Assembly: GCF_040802235.1 (NCBI RefSeq)
Contig: NC_133158.1
Coordinates: 15,898,001 to 15,962,000, forward strand
Length of the DNA: 64,000 bases
Direction of reading: 5' to 3'
Source of the DNA: Manis javanica
Lineage: Eukaryota > Chordata > Mammalia > Pholidota > Manidae
Shown: piece after piece, positions 1-10,970 of the stretch
How the letters are laid out: the number at the start of each line of letters is the position of its first letter
How positions within the stretch are numbered: position 1 is the first letter of the stretch
Position numbers and translations under genes: made by a program
Notes under the pieces: generated by a model
Told to the model about the DNA's origin: nothing
The model's input: the letters and a program-made list of their open reading frames with translations, nothing else
The model's database searches: none

Positions 1-230
1 CAGGGAGCTCCCACCTCATCAACCTGGGCTACAGAATATACTGAGCCTGACCCCAAGCCTGGAGCCACACCCACAGCTGGAGGCAGAGCTGCACAGACCA
101 CCACAGCCTAGGTCAGCTGACTCACTCACCCAAGTGCATGAGCATAGCTGGTTGTTATTTTAAATCCCTGAGCTTTGGGGTAGTTTCTTACTTGGCATCA
201 CTATGGCTACAGCTGACTAATACACCACCA
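1..230 (+). mobile_element. 3' end of an MLT1-like MaLR LTR
   Basis: The right part (about 140-230) resembles the 3' end of MLT1-type LTRs: a TTTTAAATCCCTGAGCTTTGG stretch followed by a TTCTTACTTGGC block and a terminal ACTAATACA. In the family this corresponds to the 'taagccactgagttttggggtggtttgttac...taatac' end. The left part is cut by the window edge. Family recognised from memory; subfamily not assigned. Confidence 0.5.
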
Positions 231-1194
231 CAAACACCAGCTACAGGTTGCTTTTCAGTTTCCATGCAGATTCCTTAGCAGTACCTCACTCTTTACCTCC
301 TGAACTGGCTGGACCACTTGACCAGTGATAACAGTGCCACTACTTGCCAGTAAAGTTCCAAGTCCTTTGCTATTTGGCCAGTCATTCATAGTGTGCATTG
401 ATCATTTGGTTTGACAGGAAAGGCAAAAAATTCCTGGCACTGTGTTAAGGTAAAAATTATGCCTGATCAAAAATAACCTTCAAAACGTGGTAAATTATCC
501 CCAAAGTTCAAGTCCATGATTTTATGCCTACAACTCTATAATTATATGCTGATCAACGTTTGAGAACCCTTGAAGGAAGAAACAAAAGTCTCTATGTAGA
601 TTACTAGACATTCAAACCCTTCATCACTTAACGTAACTAGAAAATCTTTAGCAGCAAGTAAGGTATATGGACAAACTCTGTAATGCCCCTGCTTGTTTGC
701 AGTTTGTATGTTTCCCCTCAAGACTCCCTGACATTAACCCATTTGAGGAGCTGATAGTGTGGAATCTGGATATGGGGGGCAGGTGGGGCTGGAAAAGGTT
801 AGGTCTAAATTCAGCTTGTAAATAAAATGTATACATACTCCACTGCCACCGTAATTCCTATTTTACCTGCTAACCTCATAAAAATTTCAAATGCTAAGTA
901 AAAGAATTCTCTTTCATATTCCCTATGCCTCTGCATTGTGTCCAGTGCTCCCTGTCAGGCGCACTCTCCCGGAAACCAGGAAGGTAGGCACATTAGAAAG
1001 ATACCTTGAGAATCCTTCACTTTGCCTCAACCTACAGAAGAACAATACCTACAAGTCATATCCTGAACCCTCTGGAATGACCACCAAAATAATTTAATTA
1101 ATTAACTTTCCAGCAGAAGCCACTACTGTCCCCAGAATTACCCAGAATTGACTGGGGAGACAGATCTTCCAAAGAAAATCATAAGTCCTCACAT
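231..1194. other. No recognised feature
   Basis: AT-rich low-copy sequence. Open frames here are short and without domain-like content. I see no repeat that I can name. Confidence 0.5.
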
Positions 1195-1372
1195 TTGCAA
1201 CCCTTTCATCTACTTTATCTCATTCGAACCTTTCCAAAAGCTGGGAGGAAGATAGGGCAGAGGTTCTTAAAGCTTTACAGCTAAGGAATGAAGTCCCACC
1301 TCAGTGCTGAATTCGAATTTGAAACCAGGCCTTTTACCCCAAGTTCAAGACTCTTTCTATTAGAATGTAGTG
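1195..1372 (-). mobile_element. MIR-like SINE fragment
   Basis: Reads like MIR in reverse: 'atctcattcgaacc' corresponds to the MIR 3' half, followed by 'ttacagctaaggaatgaag' and 'ttcgaatttgaaaccaggcc', which match the reverse of the MIR 'gggttcgaatcc' core. Heavily diverged. Confidence 0.5.
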
Positions 1373-1504
1373 GTATCCACTCCAGCAAACTGCCAGGGCA
1401 AACAGTCTTTTGTGTTGGCCAAAAAGTTGCTTCCGTAATGGTGTGAGTTTCTCCTATGTAAAAGTGCACTATTGCCTGGGATGCAACTACTAAGAATTCC
1501 ATCA

Positions 1505-1745
1505 TTTGACTTTTTGGAAGACACCCATCTCTGCCTGCCAGCATTCTGCCTTCCTATCAAAACATAGCTCAAAAGCTACCTCCTTCGTGAGGCCTTTGGG
1601 AGTCCATCAGGTCCACACAACAGATGTAATTCATCTCTGCTTTCATGTCCCGTCAGGCTTTGTCATTTCCCTTTGGGGACATATGCACTCAGTGTGTGTG
1701 CACCTGGAGGCAGTATGCAGTCACCATCAGATTGCTTTCTGCCTT
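1505..1745 (+). mobile_element. L2 LINE fragment
   Basis: The stretch 'aaaagctacctccttcgtgaggcctttggg' is the degenerate L2 ORF2 3' motif ('caaatgtcacctcctcagtgaggccttccc'). Around it, 'catttccc' and 'cagtcaccatc' fit the next L2 block. This explains the 95-codon plus-strand frame here, which is not a gene. Confidence 0.55.
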
Positions 1746-1984
1746 TACTGTCACTCCTCTTCCCTTTTGCCAACACCTCATAATTCAGATTAGTTGTAGC
1801 TTTAAAACTAAAGAGCCACGCTTTTTCATTATCTCAGCAAAAACAGGTCATTCTGTCAACCCTGATCCAACTACATCTTCCCTCATATAAACCCTGGAAG
1901 TCAGGGAGCCAAAAAGGAAAGGCCACCATTCAAAAGTCGCTGAGACCCTCGTTGATACTCTGTCTCATGATGAAATTAGCTGTA

Positions 1985-2190
1985 GACTGAGAAAGACCTG
2001 GGTTTGAATCCCGGTTCTTTATCATTCTGGTTACATAAATTTGGGTAAGTCACTTAAGCCCTCTTTACCTCATTTCCTTATCTATGAAAATTTCACATGG
2101 GTATTGTAAGGACTAAGTCAGTGTAGATGATGGACCTTGTATGGCACCTGCCACATAGTAGGCACTCAGTGAAATGGTAGTCACTTTTTT
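1985..2190 (+). mobile_element. MIR SINE
   Basis: Nearly complete MIR. The tRNA-related part carries 'gacctgggtttgaatcccgg' (degenerate B box). It continues into 'gggtaagtcacttaagcc', 'ctcatttccttatctatgaaaatt', and the 3' end 'gcacctgccacatagtaggcactcag'. Tens of millions of years old by its divergence (inference). Confidence 0.85.
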
Positions 2191-3309
2191 GGTATTGCTT
2201 GTGTTTTCACTGCTGTTCCTGCTAATAAAATATCTGGCCCATACAGCCCCTGAGGACGCACGAGCTCCTCCCTACCCTGCCCTCTTCCCTCACTGCCATC
2301 TCTGCCGTCTCTCCTTCCCAGCCCACTCCATGAGCCACCAACACGTTTCCTGGTGCAACAGATAAACAGTGAACAGTGGAACCTGAGTGCTGATTTAGCC
2401 CAGTCTTTGTTCCAACCTTGCCACTGGCCTGCCTTCTAGATGGATGACCTGGAACAGAAACAAGGAGGCAATGTTCCTTCTTCATATCACACACCTCAGG
2501 GAATTTTTTTTTAGTCTTTTGTGAACATTAAACTCTACCTCAAGCTCAAAGTAACTCTCACTTGAGAAATAATTCATGGGAAACAAGAGAAGTCTACTGA
2601 ACATGAAAACCAGACCAAACTACAGCTGGTCCCCACTACAACTCTTTCAGAAATGGAAAAGCCTACGCAGCTGAAAAACCAGAGGGGTGGGAGAGGGGGG
2701 CGGGTGCAGCGTGAACAGCTACCCTGACGTTTAAATAACACTGACAGGTTGAAATCAAACCTTCCTTTCCAAGAAATTCCAACCTAAGACAAACAGTCTG
2801 CAGCAGAGGCAACTTTGATGCTTTACACTGCTTATCATTCTCATTCGAAACCTGCAAGTCCATGTTAAGAGACTTGCCTAGAACCTGGAAATGTTAAAGA
2901 TGATGAATAAAGTTACCTTACAGGGAAGTCTCTAAGCCAAAGCTGGCTTTTTTTCTGTCCTGTTTAGCTTATCTGGTAGGCGTGTTAAAAATGGATTGCT
3001 GACTCTTAAATGTAGCTTATTATTTGGCTGGTTATGCAGAAGTTGCTATTTTGGACTCCCTCTGAGTTTTTGGCTTTCTGATGGAAAATGTAATAGCTCA
3101 TTAAATGGCGTACATACTCATTTTTTTTCCAGCCTCACTTTGTGCTGTGTTAATGTGTGCTGAGGAATTTGGAGATGTACCCTCATTTTAATAAATAATG
3201 CTGGGTGAAGAACAAAGCTCAGCTCAAACGACAGGAAAGTTTCTTTTTTTAAAGTTATGAATTGAGTTCATAATAAGCATATGAGCTATCACTGAAACAA
3301 TGTTATGTA
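2191..3309. other. Low-copy sequence, possible conserved non-coding stretch at 2,940-3,240
   Basis: No named repeat. Positions 2,940-3,240 are non-repetitive and AT-rich, with homeodomain-type cores ('gtaatagctcattaaatgg'). The region looks like typical vertebrate conserved non-coding DNA, but conservation cannot be seen from one sequence. Confidence 0.3.
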
Positions 3310-3590
3310 GTTTCCAAATTTCTTTCATATGCCTGATCTCATTTAATTTTCGCAAGGTAGAAAAGTATTCATCCACTGAAATACAGTTTTTTAGTTCCTA
3401 CCAAGTGCCTGGCACGGTGCTAAAATGCTGGGTCTGCAATGCTGGATAGCAGCATTTCTCTCTATTTTCAGATGAGGAACCTGGCTTAAGGAACATCAAG
3501 TGACTTTGCCAAGGTCACAAGCTAGTGAGCAGAAGTATCAGGTCCTCTGGTTCCAAACCCCATGTTGATTTCCACAGCAGAAACCTATAG
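3310..3590 (-). mobile_element. MIR-like fragment(s)
   Basis: Reverse MIR pattern: 'gatctcatttaattttcgcaaggtag', then after an interruption 'cagatgaggaacctggcttaaggaa' and 'ttgccaaggtcacaagctagtgagc' and 'ggttccaaacccc'. The intervening 'ccaagtgcctggcacggtgc' resembles an L2 or MIR 3' end, so two old fragments may be joined. Confidence 0.6.
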
Positions 3591-3619
3591 TTGGGTACAG
3601 CCTTGGAAATGACACAATT

Positions 3620-3740
3620 CCATGTTTTTATTTTATACATGAGAAAAATAAAGCATTCTGCCCAAGGTTACAATTTACAAACAGCTGAATGGGAATGGGA
3701 ATTCTAGTGCCCCAGTACCTAGTAAATCGCTCTTACCCAA
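3620..3740 (-). mobile_element. MIR-like fragment
   Basis: Shows 'ttatacatgagaaaaataaag', 'tgcccaaggttacaatttac' and 'gctgaatgggaatggg', matching the reverse MIR series 'acagatgaggaaact... ttgcccaaggtcacacagct'. Diverged and partial. Confidence 0.4.
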
Positions 3741-4429
3741 AAAGATAACTTAAGATTTATTGTATATTTTTAGGTCATATCTAAAACTCATGTACTTCAC
3801 TGGAGAACAATTCTTTCTCCAACTCACATCCCCTCAGAGGATCTGATCTTAGAATATAGAGGAAAACAAGGGAACTGATAATTAGGTAATTGTAATAATG
3901 GTAAACACATATGGGAAGTACCATCTCATATCCCAATGCAGATATTAGTGACTGATGGATTCGATCCACCCAAGGGTATGTGTAGTTAAAGGACCTCTGT
4001 GCAAAGCCGTGTCCAGCAGCTCCTCACAGAGGGTCAGGCACACAGTCATTTAATCAACAGTTTAGGAGAGGAGGAAGGGAGGGAGGAGGAAAAGAGGCTA
4101 GGAATTTTTGTGTTTTCTTCACTTCTGTGTCAACCACCCCCCCTTCACTCCCCACCCCCCGCAACCCCACTCAGCATGTAAGAGATACTTAGTACATAGT
4201 TGTCGAGTGAGTGACTGGAGCATTCTGGCCACCCTTGTGTCCAGGTTGAGTTCAGGTACGTCAGTTAGTGCTGAAACCTCCGGAGGCCGGTGACCACGAC
4301 CCAGTGACAGCTCCTCCTGGGGCCCGAGCTCCGCCCTCTGCCTCTTTCCTGTCTGTAGTCAGTCAGCTCCTCCAAGTGCAAAAGCATTATGCACTTCCCC
4401 ACTGCATTGAGAAGGAAATGCAGGCTCCA
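3741..4429. other. Low-copy sequence with a purine block and a C-rich block
   Basis: No gene or named repeat. A purine-rich run lies at about 4,066-4,095 and a C-run cluster at 4,134-4,168. The latter gives four G-runs of at least four on the minus strand. Confidence 0.5.
4134..4168 (-). other. Predicted G-quadruplex motif (minus strand)
   Basis: The plus strand carries C-runs of 7 (4,137-4,143), 4 (4,150-4,153), 6 (4,155-4,160) and 4 (4,165-4,168). The loops of 6, 1 and 4 bases meet the usual G4 rule on the complementary strand. Formation in vivo is unknown. Confidence 0.6.
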
Positions 4430-4895
4430 TAAAAGGTCCTACAGGGTTCTGTAATGCCAGAGCTCTCCTCCCTGCATGTCTAGCCCCATCTTACTCCTCT
4501 CCCTCACGGCCATCTGGCCACCCTGGCCTGCCGTTACTTTGAAAGGTTCCAAGTTCTTTCCTGTCTCGGGGCCTCAGTTCACACTGGTCTCTCTTCCTTC
4601 ACACGTCTTCCAGCAAACCCCTCCTCGGCCTGCAGAGTCTCAGGGGAAATGCCCCTTCCTCAGCGCAGCTCTCTCTGATCCCATCCTCACCCAGGTGCCT
4701 CCTTTTTTTACCTCCCAGCCCATCTGACCTTCATGACACTCACATCAATTTTCCATCACATATTTATTTGCGTGATTGGCTATGTAATAAGCTCCATGGA
4801 AGTCAGGACAGTGTGTATTATTTTCACCATTGTGTCCTGGCACATGGTAGTGGCTTAACAAATATCTATTTGATGTATACATTAATGGCCTACTA
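4430..4895 (+). mobile_element. L2 LINE 3' fragment
   Basis: Pyrimidine-rich L2 ORF2 3' region ('ttccttcacacgtcttccagc', 'tctctctgatcccatcc') leads to the L2 3' end: 'taataagctccatggaagtc', 'attgtgtcctggcacatgg' and 'ttaacaaatatctatttgatg'. This corresponds to the 'taagctccatgagggcag ... aataaatatttgttgaatg' consensus end. Confidence 0.7.
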
Positions 4896-4944
4896 AATCC
4901 TTTAAAATCCCATGTTATTAATGTATTAGTTCTGGCCTGCATTT

Positions 4945-5045
4945 AGATCTCTAGAAAGCAGGCACTTGGCTTATTTATCTTTGTTACTCCCACAGTACCT
5001 CACATGGTCCTTGACACAAAGAAAATGTTCAGTAATGTTTATAGA
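4945..5045 (+). mobile_element. L2 3'-end fragment
   Basis: A second L2-like tail: 'ctagaaagcaggcacttgg', 'tactcccacagtacctcacatgg', 'aaaatgttcagtaatgttta'. Short, so the call is tentative. Confidence 0.4.
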
Positions 5046-5764
5046 AGAGCCATCCCATAAAGGGATACAATTCAGTACTATTACTGATACCAAGGAGTAG
5101 GTATTCAAAGAGGCTGCTAATATCCTCATTCCAATGAGAATAATTCTGTATCTCCCTGCCTGCCTCATTAAGCAGGCTAATGTGCCTCTGTAGTTTGCTG
5201 AGTTTCCATTTGTGCTTAAAGCTGTGTTTTGTGAATGTTATTTTAATTCAGGTGTCATTAGTTTGAAAAAACTCTTACTTGACCCTACACAGGAGTCTCC
5301 AAAAATATCAGCAACCTAATTGATGTTGCCTTCCATGGAGACTGGGTATCTTCAGAAACTTAAACATAAATAAAGAAAAAAAGAATAAAAATGACAGTGA
5401 CACCCTTTCGGCCACCAGCCATCGTTCTCTGGTTAGCAAGTACCTCACAACTGCAGTTTTAAATCTAGAATTTTAAATGAAATAGTGGAATATAAGACTA
5501 AAGGTAACATCCTGAAGGTGTCAGTGTGCTTTTTGCATGAGGAGACTCTACGTACCTTCCCAATCATTCCTCCACACAAACAGCTTGAGAGAGTTAGACA
5601 TGCAAGGGACCTAAGTTGGAGAAAGCAAAAGAGCAGCGCAGCGGTAGACAGGTTGGTGCCTGAGCCGGGAACAGAGGATGGCGCGCTGGAGGAGGAGCTG
5701 GAGCTCAGGGCTGCCCCTGGGTGCGGTCCTCAGACCCAGCCTGTGCATCACCCCGGATCCTGTT
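5046..5764. other. Low-copy sequence, no recognised feature
   Basis: Positions 5,165-5,410 look non-repetitive with several TAAT cores and could be a conserved non-coding element. No ORF with domain-like content was seen. Confidence 0.4.
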
Positions 5765-5860
5765 AGTCATGTGGCATCTCTGCCCTCCCCCAGAAGCTCC
5801 TGGATTGGAATCTGCATTTTAACAAGCCCCCTCCAGGGCTTGCTAGCACATTTATCTTGG
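5765..5860 (+). mobile_element. MER5-like hAT fragment
   Basis: The core 'tggaatctgcattttaacaagccccctccaggg' matches the second half of the MER5A family ('aatctgtgttttaacaagccctccagg'). The left terminal part is not clear. Confidence 0.5.
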
Positions 5861-7464
5861 AAGTAAGATAAAGGCAAGCAGAGAGAGAGCTACATCCAAC
5901 TGCCATGTCTAAGGACACGCCTGTGCCAACCTCTCCCCTGTAGTCAGGGTCTCTAAGAAAGAGAGCATTAGATGGGCATAGCATGGGATTTGTTTGCTCT
6001 CCCATGTGGCCATCCCATGTCATGAGAGTCAGGCAAAGTCCCAACCCCAGACTGACTCAGAGAGAAAAGCTTCCACAAGGATTTTATGAACTCCAAAATG
6101 ATAACAAGTAACAGGCTTGCTCCCACCCATTCCTTCAGCCAAGCACCACAAATGCCCATGACTCACAGAATGGGGAGATGCCTGAGAAAGCTTATCACTT
6201 AATATTTCAAAGAGACAAGAATAAACTCCTTGGAACCCATTAGTAAAACTTCAAAAATATAAGTACGTAGACAGGGAAACATATTTTTATTCACCTTTCA
6301 TGCCCATAACCTTGCTTAAGTGGGCTTTAACTGGTTCTCAGAACTGAAAGTATATGAAGAAAGGAGAAAGTCAAACATATTTATCTAGGAGAGAAGGAAA
6401 AAACAGAAAATTCATTGTACCATTGTCTGACAATTAAACGGAATCTAATTTTGTAGACATGAGACTGATATCAGGGAAATAATTCAAGATTTAGAAGCTT
6501 CAAAGTCTATCTTAACTTTGAACTTTCTTAAGTTTTGATACTATACCTCAATACATATGCATAACCTCTTAATTTGCAGTGATTCCATCCACTGATAAAC
6601 TTGCATTCTATAATATGAGTGACAAAAAGGGTGACAAAAAGGGCTAATAAGCTCCATATGGCATGCAAGGTTATCCTCAAGCAGGCAGAGTTAAAGAGGA
6701 AAATGAATTTCAGAGACCATTGCAGAGGTGTGTGTGTATGAGAGAGAGAAAGAGAAAAAAGAAAGAATTATACAAGAGACTGAGGGGCTGGGGGGAACCT
6801 ATTGATTTTAGACTCCTGAAAAATCCTTCAGAGTCCTTATCACAGCTTTAAGTCATCACCAAGCAAAGGGAAAATTAGTGTCTTCTAAATATGTTTTCAT
6901 AAAGTAGCAAACCTCTCTCACATTCCCAGTGTATTTTTTTCCACTCCCTCAAGTGAGGCGCTGCCTGAGGAAGCATCCTCTCTCCCCAAAGTATCCTTAT
7001 ACTTACATACATAAATTCCCATTATCCTAATTAGCATAGTTTCACCTTCTACTAAGGTTTCAAGACGGCATCCTAAATGCTGACTTGGAATCTTGAGGAA
7101 CAGTAATCCCATTAAACATGGGGTTGTTTTTCCTCTCAATTCACCTACGAGATATTTAAACCCTAAAAAAAGGAAAACATAACCTTTGCAAATTTCAATC
7201 TCATAGTATTATTACCAGTACATAGGTAACTTCAGAAATGAGACAATAACTTATTTAAAAGAAGTGTAATTAGGGGTAGATTTAAATATCTTCTGCTCAG
7301 CTGTCTAATGAGCTGGTTGCTCAGTCCACATTGCGATAACATTGTTTTGACAAAAGGTATGGGTTTTTGTTGCTTAGAAAAAAATTCACTATGTTTATAT
7401 AATGATCAGACAAGATATGTTCTTGTATGATTGTCAGAATCACTCTCTAAAGTAGGCAGAGAAT
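5861..7464. other. No recognised feature
   Basis: 1.6 kb of low-copy sequence. A GA-rich patch is present at about 6,741-6,765. Nothing here resembles an exon, an RNA gene or a repeat that I can name. Confidence 0.5.
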
Positions 7465-7610
7465 ATGTAATAAATTTTGTTTACAAATAAGGACATTGAA
7501 TTTAGTGAGATTAAATGATTGTCTGGAGTAACATATCTTACATTAGAACCCAGACCTCCTGACACCTACGCCTGTGTTATTTCCCTTCTACAACGTTGCC
7601 TTATCATCTT
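7465..7610 (-). mobile_element. MIR-like fragment
   Basis: Reverse MIR features: 'acaaataaggacattgaatttagtg', 'gattaaatgattgtctgg', 'attagaacccagacctcctgacacc'. Confidence 0.5.
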
Positions 7611-8334
7611 CGAGGAGAATATTTCTCTGAGGTCTATAATCATGTGTTGCTATGAGCTATAACAGTCAAAAGGTTGCTCACTGCATGTGGTGTTTTGCAA
7701 AAGAATTCCAGTTTTGTAACTTATCTTGTATATTTGACCTGTACCTCCTTAATAACAAGTGAGTTTTTAGAAGAGTGCACAGGTGTCAAAAGGGACGAGG
7801 CCAGTGGCCCAAACGTAGCCAGGTTCTTAGTGGTTCCGGGTGCTCTCCAAGGTGCTGATCTGGGCGTGTGGTGATGAGCACCAATGCACCTCAGCTCCTA
7901 TTTCTTATGGAATATATGCATATATCCATTTTATAACCATGTTCTGGGTGTCTACCATGCATCATAACAATAAATTAGAAACAAACGTTGCTCCCAATGA
8001 GATTAAAGAAGCAACTAAATTCCTTAGTAAATATAGGATGACTTCAAAGAAAGGAGGCATTTTATCTAGGTTTTGGGAAATAAGTGTTGTTTGGAAGGAA
8101 GGTTAAACATGCTGTGTGAAAGAACAGCATCCATGCAAAAGCATGGAGATGAGAAATCATGTGATGACTAGAATTCAGCTAGAGAGTTAAATAGTCAAAG
8201 ATGTGGGTGAGGTTTTTGCAGTACCCTTTTTTAAATATTGAGCTTTCAATAATGCTTTTTTGGTGAGTTTTATAATGGGCTATTTTCTCGGTGATACTGA
8301 ATTTTTTGAGGTGTTCTCAGTGCTGCCAGTGAAG
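7611..8334. other. No recognised feature
   Basis: Low-copy sequence. Two open frames of 66 and 88 codons show no domain-like composition and are treated as chance. Confidence 0.5.
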
Positions 8335-8545
8335 CAGTGCAGAGCAGTGGCAAAGACTTTGGTAGAGAAAAACTCAGATTCACATCTTGACTCTGCTTCT
8401 TCCAACTATTAGACTTTGAACAAGTTACCTAACTTCACTACAGCTGTTTCCTAATTGGAAAAACATAAAATAATTAAGTCAAGTTATATTAACCTTCTGA
8501 TGCTTATCGAAAAATTGGGATAATACTGTCAGCTTAATAAGATTT
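8335..8545 (+). mobile_element. MIR SINE
   Basis: MIR in forward order: 'gcagagcagtggcaaagactttgg', 'cttgactctgcttcttcc', 'ttgaacaagttacctaacttc', 'tgtttcctaattggaaaaa'. The usual 'gggttcgaatcc' is degraded to 'cagattcacatctt'. Confidence 0.65.
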
Positions 8546-9647
8546 ATACTAGATAATGTGTCTAGTGAAATTCACCCATACATCTCCAATCTACAAGAAA
8601 TATAAGCATGTTCACTTCTCTAGGTTCCTGGACAACCTCTTCTCTATACCCCAGGACTTAAGAGATTGGCATTTCCCCTTCACATGCTTATCCCTGTTCG
8701 TTTGACACCATCATTTGGGTTGTTTAAAAATTACTTTAGTTTCCAGTGTGAGTTCTTTAGCCCTCCAATTTGGTTTACCAGATTTACGCATTTTTTAATC
8801 CCAGTATTCAAGAAAGCCGATTCAAGGATGTGTGCCTGTGCATATAACAGAAAAAGATTAACATGAAACTGATATCTTAGCCTGCTCCTCTCTTCTTCTA
8901 CCCTGATCCCAAAATAGAACACCTTCAAGGTAGGTAAAGCTCTGGGGTTCACTCTCCTAGGCATTGGTTTGACTTATGAAAAATATTGTTACTGACACTT
9001 TCTGAACTGTTGACTTGAGCCCCATCTTTTCCATCCAGGGAGATCCAGAAGCATTGTTTCTTAGAGCCTTACTCTCATGACTGGTTCTAATAGCAAAGAA
9101 GCTACAATCTCTTCCAGAACTCAGAACTTTTAGGGTATCTCCTCCTATTTCTTTCCATCCACCAACTTTTCACAAGTCCCTCCCCATGGAAATTCGTCAG
9201 AATCCGAGGGGCTTATCTCTCACTGAATTCCTTCCTCCTGATACTCAGACAGCAAACAGAGAAAGCACTAATGCATTACTTATTTTATCTTAATTAGGGG
9301 GACACATTTAATACATCACAACACTCATCTGGCTGTTTCCTACTGACCAGTACAAAGTTGTAGATTGATTGTAATATTGAGCTAAAACACTTACTACCTC
9401 TACACTGCACAGTAGCACCAAGTTGGTTTACTATTCCTGATGTCAAGGTTAGATAATCACAAACAGCTTGAAGAATTATCTCCTACGTACCTCCCATCTG
9501 TCTTAAGACTGCATTCCTCTCAAGTGAGTTCTGCAGAGATAGCCCTGGTCTTCTTAGTCTGGGTCAATAGCATGCACAGTCAAAGTACATTTCTTTGTTC
9601 ATGGAATCACCCAATGTGTGGCATAAACTGCCATTCTGTCACTCATT
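8546..9647. other. No recognised feature
   Basis: 1.1 kb of low-copy sequence without a named repeat or a convincing ORF. Confidence 0.5.
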
Positions 9648-9725
9648 TAACAGGTATCTAAAGGATTATGAGTCTGTGCCAGACACTGTTTTAGGATATA
9701 GCAATACACAAGGAACATATAAAAT
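9648..9725 (-). mobile_element. L2 3'-end fragment
   Basis: 'tcatttaacaggtatctaaagg' and 'tgccagacactgttttaggatatagc' match the reverse of the L2 3' terminus ('tcattcaacaaatatttattgagc... gccaggcactgttctaggc'). Confidence 0.5.
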
Positions 9726-9797
9726 ATTTTCATCCAGGAAAGCAAACCTAGATAGAGAGAGAGGTAAATATATCAATATCTATCATTATATTGGGTT

Positions 9798-9815
9798 AAG
9801 AACAAATAAAAAAAA
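9798..9815 (+). repeat. Putative target-site duplication, left copy
   Basis: AAGAACAAATAAAAAAAA follows TT at 9,796-9,797, a TT/AAGA variant of the L1 endonuclease site TT/AAAA. A similar but imperfect sequence (AAGAATCAGTAAATGGAA) follows the terminal A-tract at 17,973. The A-rich composition makes chance similarity possible. Confidence 0.4.
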
Positions 9816-10159
9816 GAAGCAGGAGGCGGAACCAGGATGGCGACATGAGTAGAGCAGCAGAAATCACCTCTCAAAACCATGTATATCTATGAAAATATAA
9901 CAAAGACAACTCTTCCTACAATAAAGACCAGAGGACACAGGACAACATCCAGACCACATCCACACCTGTGAGAACCCAGCGCCTCGCAAAGGGGGTAAGA
10001 TACAAACCCTGGCCTGACGGGTCCAGAGTGCCCCTCCCCCCAGCTCCCGGTGGGAGGAGAGGAGTCAGCAGGGAGGGAGAAGGAGCCCAAGACTGCTGAG
10101 CACCCAGCCCCAGCCATCCGGACCAAAGCACAGACACAGTGCATGCGTGAGGCCCTGGA

Positions 10160-10622
10160 TACTAGGGAAACAGGGCAGCAAGAACGGTGTGCGGGAACCG
10201 GAGGCCAGCGCCGGAGGACAAAAGAAAAGTGAGCAGCCATCTTTGTTGTTGTTGTTGTTGTTGTTGTTGTTTTGTTGTGGTGAGTGCTTTTTGGAAGTCT
10301 GAAAGGGACAGGGACCCCAATACTAGGGAAACAGAGCAGCAAGACCGGCGAGTGGGTATTGGAGACAGGTGCCAGAGAACAGAAGAAACTCGAGCAGCCA
10401 CCTTTTTTTCTTTTTTGCTGTTTTGTTTTGGCAAGCGCTTTTTGGAAGTCTTAAAGGCATAGGGACCCCAATACTAGGGAAACAGGGCAGCAAGTCCAGT
10501 GAGTGCGTGCCCAAGGCTGGCGCCAGAGAATAAAGAAAAATGAGCAGCCTTTTTTTGTGTGTGTGTGGTCATTGTTTTGTTTGGGTGGGTGCTTTTTAAA
10601 AGTTTTAAAGGGGCAGGGCAGG
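10160..10622 (+). repeat. Tandem ~150-160 bp units in the L1 5' UTR
   Basis: The block 'tactagggaaacag' with 'gcagcaag' after it starts at 10,160, 10,321 and 10,472, giving spacings of 161 and 151 bp. Each unit continues with a 'gccagcgcc/gccagag' block, 'gaaaagtgagcagcc', a T-rich tract, and 'gtgctttttggaagtc' with slight changes. The T-rich tract differs per copy: (GTT)n in the first, T7 then C in the second, T7 then (GT)n in the third. Such tandem monomers are known as promoter units in rodent L1s. Confidence 0.85.
10242..10277 (+). repeat. (GTT)n microsatellite inside the first 5' UTR unit
   Basis: About nine TTG repeats, explaining the extra 10 bp of the first unit. It creates polyglutamine/polythreonine runs in antisense frames that are not genes. 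Confidence 0.9.
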
Positions 10623-10970
10623 ACACTTAGTCCAGAGGTAGGGAATCCAGGGATTTCTGGACACTCTAATCCCCTGGGCTGCAGGGAGCACAGAGGCCTC
10701 TTAGTGAGATAAATAGCCTCCCGGCCGCTCCCCCTCCAACACAACTCCACCACTTTGGAGCAGCAGCCCAAGCCAGGCCACACCCACGGCAACAGCGGAG
10801 ATAAACTCCATAGCAGCTGGGCAGGAAGCAGAAGCCCTGTCTGCGCACAGCTACCCAGCACAAGCCACTAGAGGTCGCTATTCTCCCAGGAGAGAAAGGC
10901 CACAAACCAACAAGAAGGGAAGTTCTTCCAGCCATCACTAGTCCCAGATCTATAAACTATTCCTATCACC

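Larger units (their letters stand above)
9821..10970 (+). promoter_or_regulatory. L1 5' UTR / internal promoter
   Basis: About 1.15 kb upstream of ORF1, CpG-containing and clearly more GC-rich than its surroundings. The first bases, 'aggaggcggaaccaggatgg', include an ATGGCG core at 9,837. This resembles the YY1 site that positions L1 transcription at the 5' end in other mammals. The middle part is built from tandem units (see 10,160-10,622). A unique GC-rich part follows (10,625-10,930), with a CCGGCCGC patch. Antisense frames of up to 151 codons occur here but have no L1-family counterpart that I recognise. Confidence 0.8.

Noticed and set aside
1985..2060. tRNA gene suggested by a B-box-like 'gggtttgaatccc'
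   Set aside because: The sequence continues as a MIR SINE, whose head is tRNA-derived. No cloverleaf or terminator for a real tRNA gene.
9887..10342. 151-codon minus-strand ORF, possibly like the antisense ORF0 of primate L1
   Set aside because: It includes a polythreonine run from the (GTT)n tract and part of the tandem units, shows no similarity that I recognise to ORF0, and ORF0 is known from primates only.
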